Positions 63,717 through 64,000 of a DNA stretch of 64,000 nt are shown in pieces. Origin of the DNA: Bradyrhizobium sp. B097 (GTDB lineage Bacteria; Pseudomonadota; Alphaproteobacteria; Rhizobiales; Xanthobacteraceae); contig NZ_CP152412.1 in assembly GCF_038957035.1 (NCBI RefSeq), forward strand, positions 2,910,501 to 2,974,500. Direction: 5' to 3'. The notes below the pieces were generated by a model. It did no database searches. It was not told where the DNA came from and saw only the letters and a list, made by a program, of their open reading frames with translations. Made by a program: the position numbers and the translations under genes. How positions within the stretch are numbered: the first letter of the stretch is position 1; each line of letters opens with the position of its first letter.

Positions 63717-64000
63717 GGACAGGCGAGCGGCGGCCATGCCGGCCGGCATCCATGGACGCAGCAAGTTCGCTGCGTCCATGCGAAGCGTTTGCCGATGTCG
63801 CCGTGTGGCCCAGGCGGTCAGCGGAACGCCCTAGCTTCTTGTTGACGCGTTTCTTCGCGCGAACCGGTATCCACTTCACTCGAAAACGTTCTAGTGCGGA
63901 TGTCTGGATCGCTTGAGTTCGGCGACTTGAAACTTCCCGGCGGCGGACAGACTGCTGCAAACCCAGTGGGCCCGATTTCGGTACTCGCCCAGGAACACCT
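63717..64000. other. Non-coding tail with a perfect hairpin and a rhizobial repeat-like motif
   Basis: CATGGACGCAGC and GCTGCGTCCATG form a perfect twelve-pair stem around AAGTTC (63751-63780), without a T-run. Further on, GAACCGGTATCCACTTCACT followed by CGAAAACGTTCTAG resembles a short motif common downstream of Bradyrhizobium genes. I see no gene to the window edge. Confidence 0.5.

Overview
The window is GC-rich alphaproteobacterial chromosomal DNA. The gene content, the DUF3551 and DUF2336 families, and several families of GC-rich palindromic intergenic repeats all point to Bradyrhizobium or a close relative. This assignment is inference from family knowledge; no rRNA or tRNA gene is visible to test it. 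About 65 protein genes are supported. Most are ordinary metabolic, transport and regulatory genes.

Layout. 1-5.3 kb: a truncated EamA exporter, a LysE exporter, ilvC with a strong bidirectional terminator, a DUF2336 protein, a membrane adenylate cyclase and a LprI-like protein. 5.3-11 kb: a ferric-reductase-like membrane protein divergent from a TetR regulator over a duplicated operator, an LTA-synthase-like sulfatase-fold protein, and a two-gene osmoprotectant ABC importer whose permease is fused to its binding protein. 11-18.3 kb: an HD phosphohydrolase, small secreted proteins including two tandem DUF3551 genes, and a 1364-residue calpain-like cysteine protease with seven near-identical 107-residue repeats and a tail typical of type I secretion. 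18.3-28.3 kb: a ketopantoate reductase, an ABC ATPase and permease whose likely binding protein lies 5.5 kb further on, an XRE/MmyB regulator with oxidoreductases, a QueG-like Fe-S protein fused to an SCP2 domain, a cupin and a NUDIX protein.

28.3-43.8 kb: a RidA protein, a deleted relic of a Liv binding-protein gene with its promoter intact, a TetR gene whose 5' end and operator recur as a broken copy in front of a MdtAB-like RND efflux operon, and a complete branched-chain amino-acid-type ABC operon (binding protein, two ATPases, two permeases) ending in a PPK2 polyphosphate kinase. An ISAs1-family insertion sequence with clear ends and a 10-bp target duplication sits between the binding-protein gene and the rest of that operon, inside an intergenic palindromic repeat. 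43.8-50.6 kb: a polytopic spermidine-synthase-like protein, a SnoaL protein, a truncated Ada-like regulator, and leuA preceded by a leucine-rich leader peptide and competing hairpins.

50.7-60.4 kb is a formate dehydrogenase locus. It holds a LysR regulator, mobA and fdhD (reverse), moeA, then the diaphorase and catalytic subunits of a soluble NAD-dependent formate dehydrogenase that uses cysteine in place of selenocysteine. The cofactor genes supply molybdopterin assembly, dinucleotide formation, metal insertion and sulfuration for the enzyme they flank. The window ends with a dienelactone hydrolase, a binding protein that has apparently lost its signal peptide, a coiled-coil membrane protein, ExoD, and another Liv-type binding protein.

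The points most worth a second look are the leuA leader, the repeat-bearing calpain-like protein, the duplicated regulatory regions at 29 and 32-36 kb, and the insertion sequence that separates the Liv binding-protein gene from its operon.
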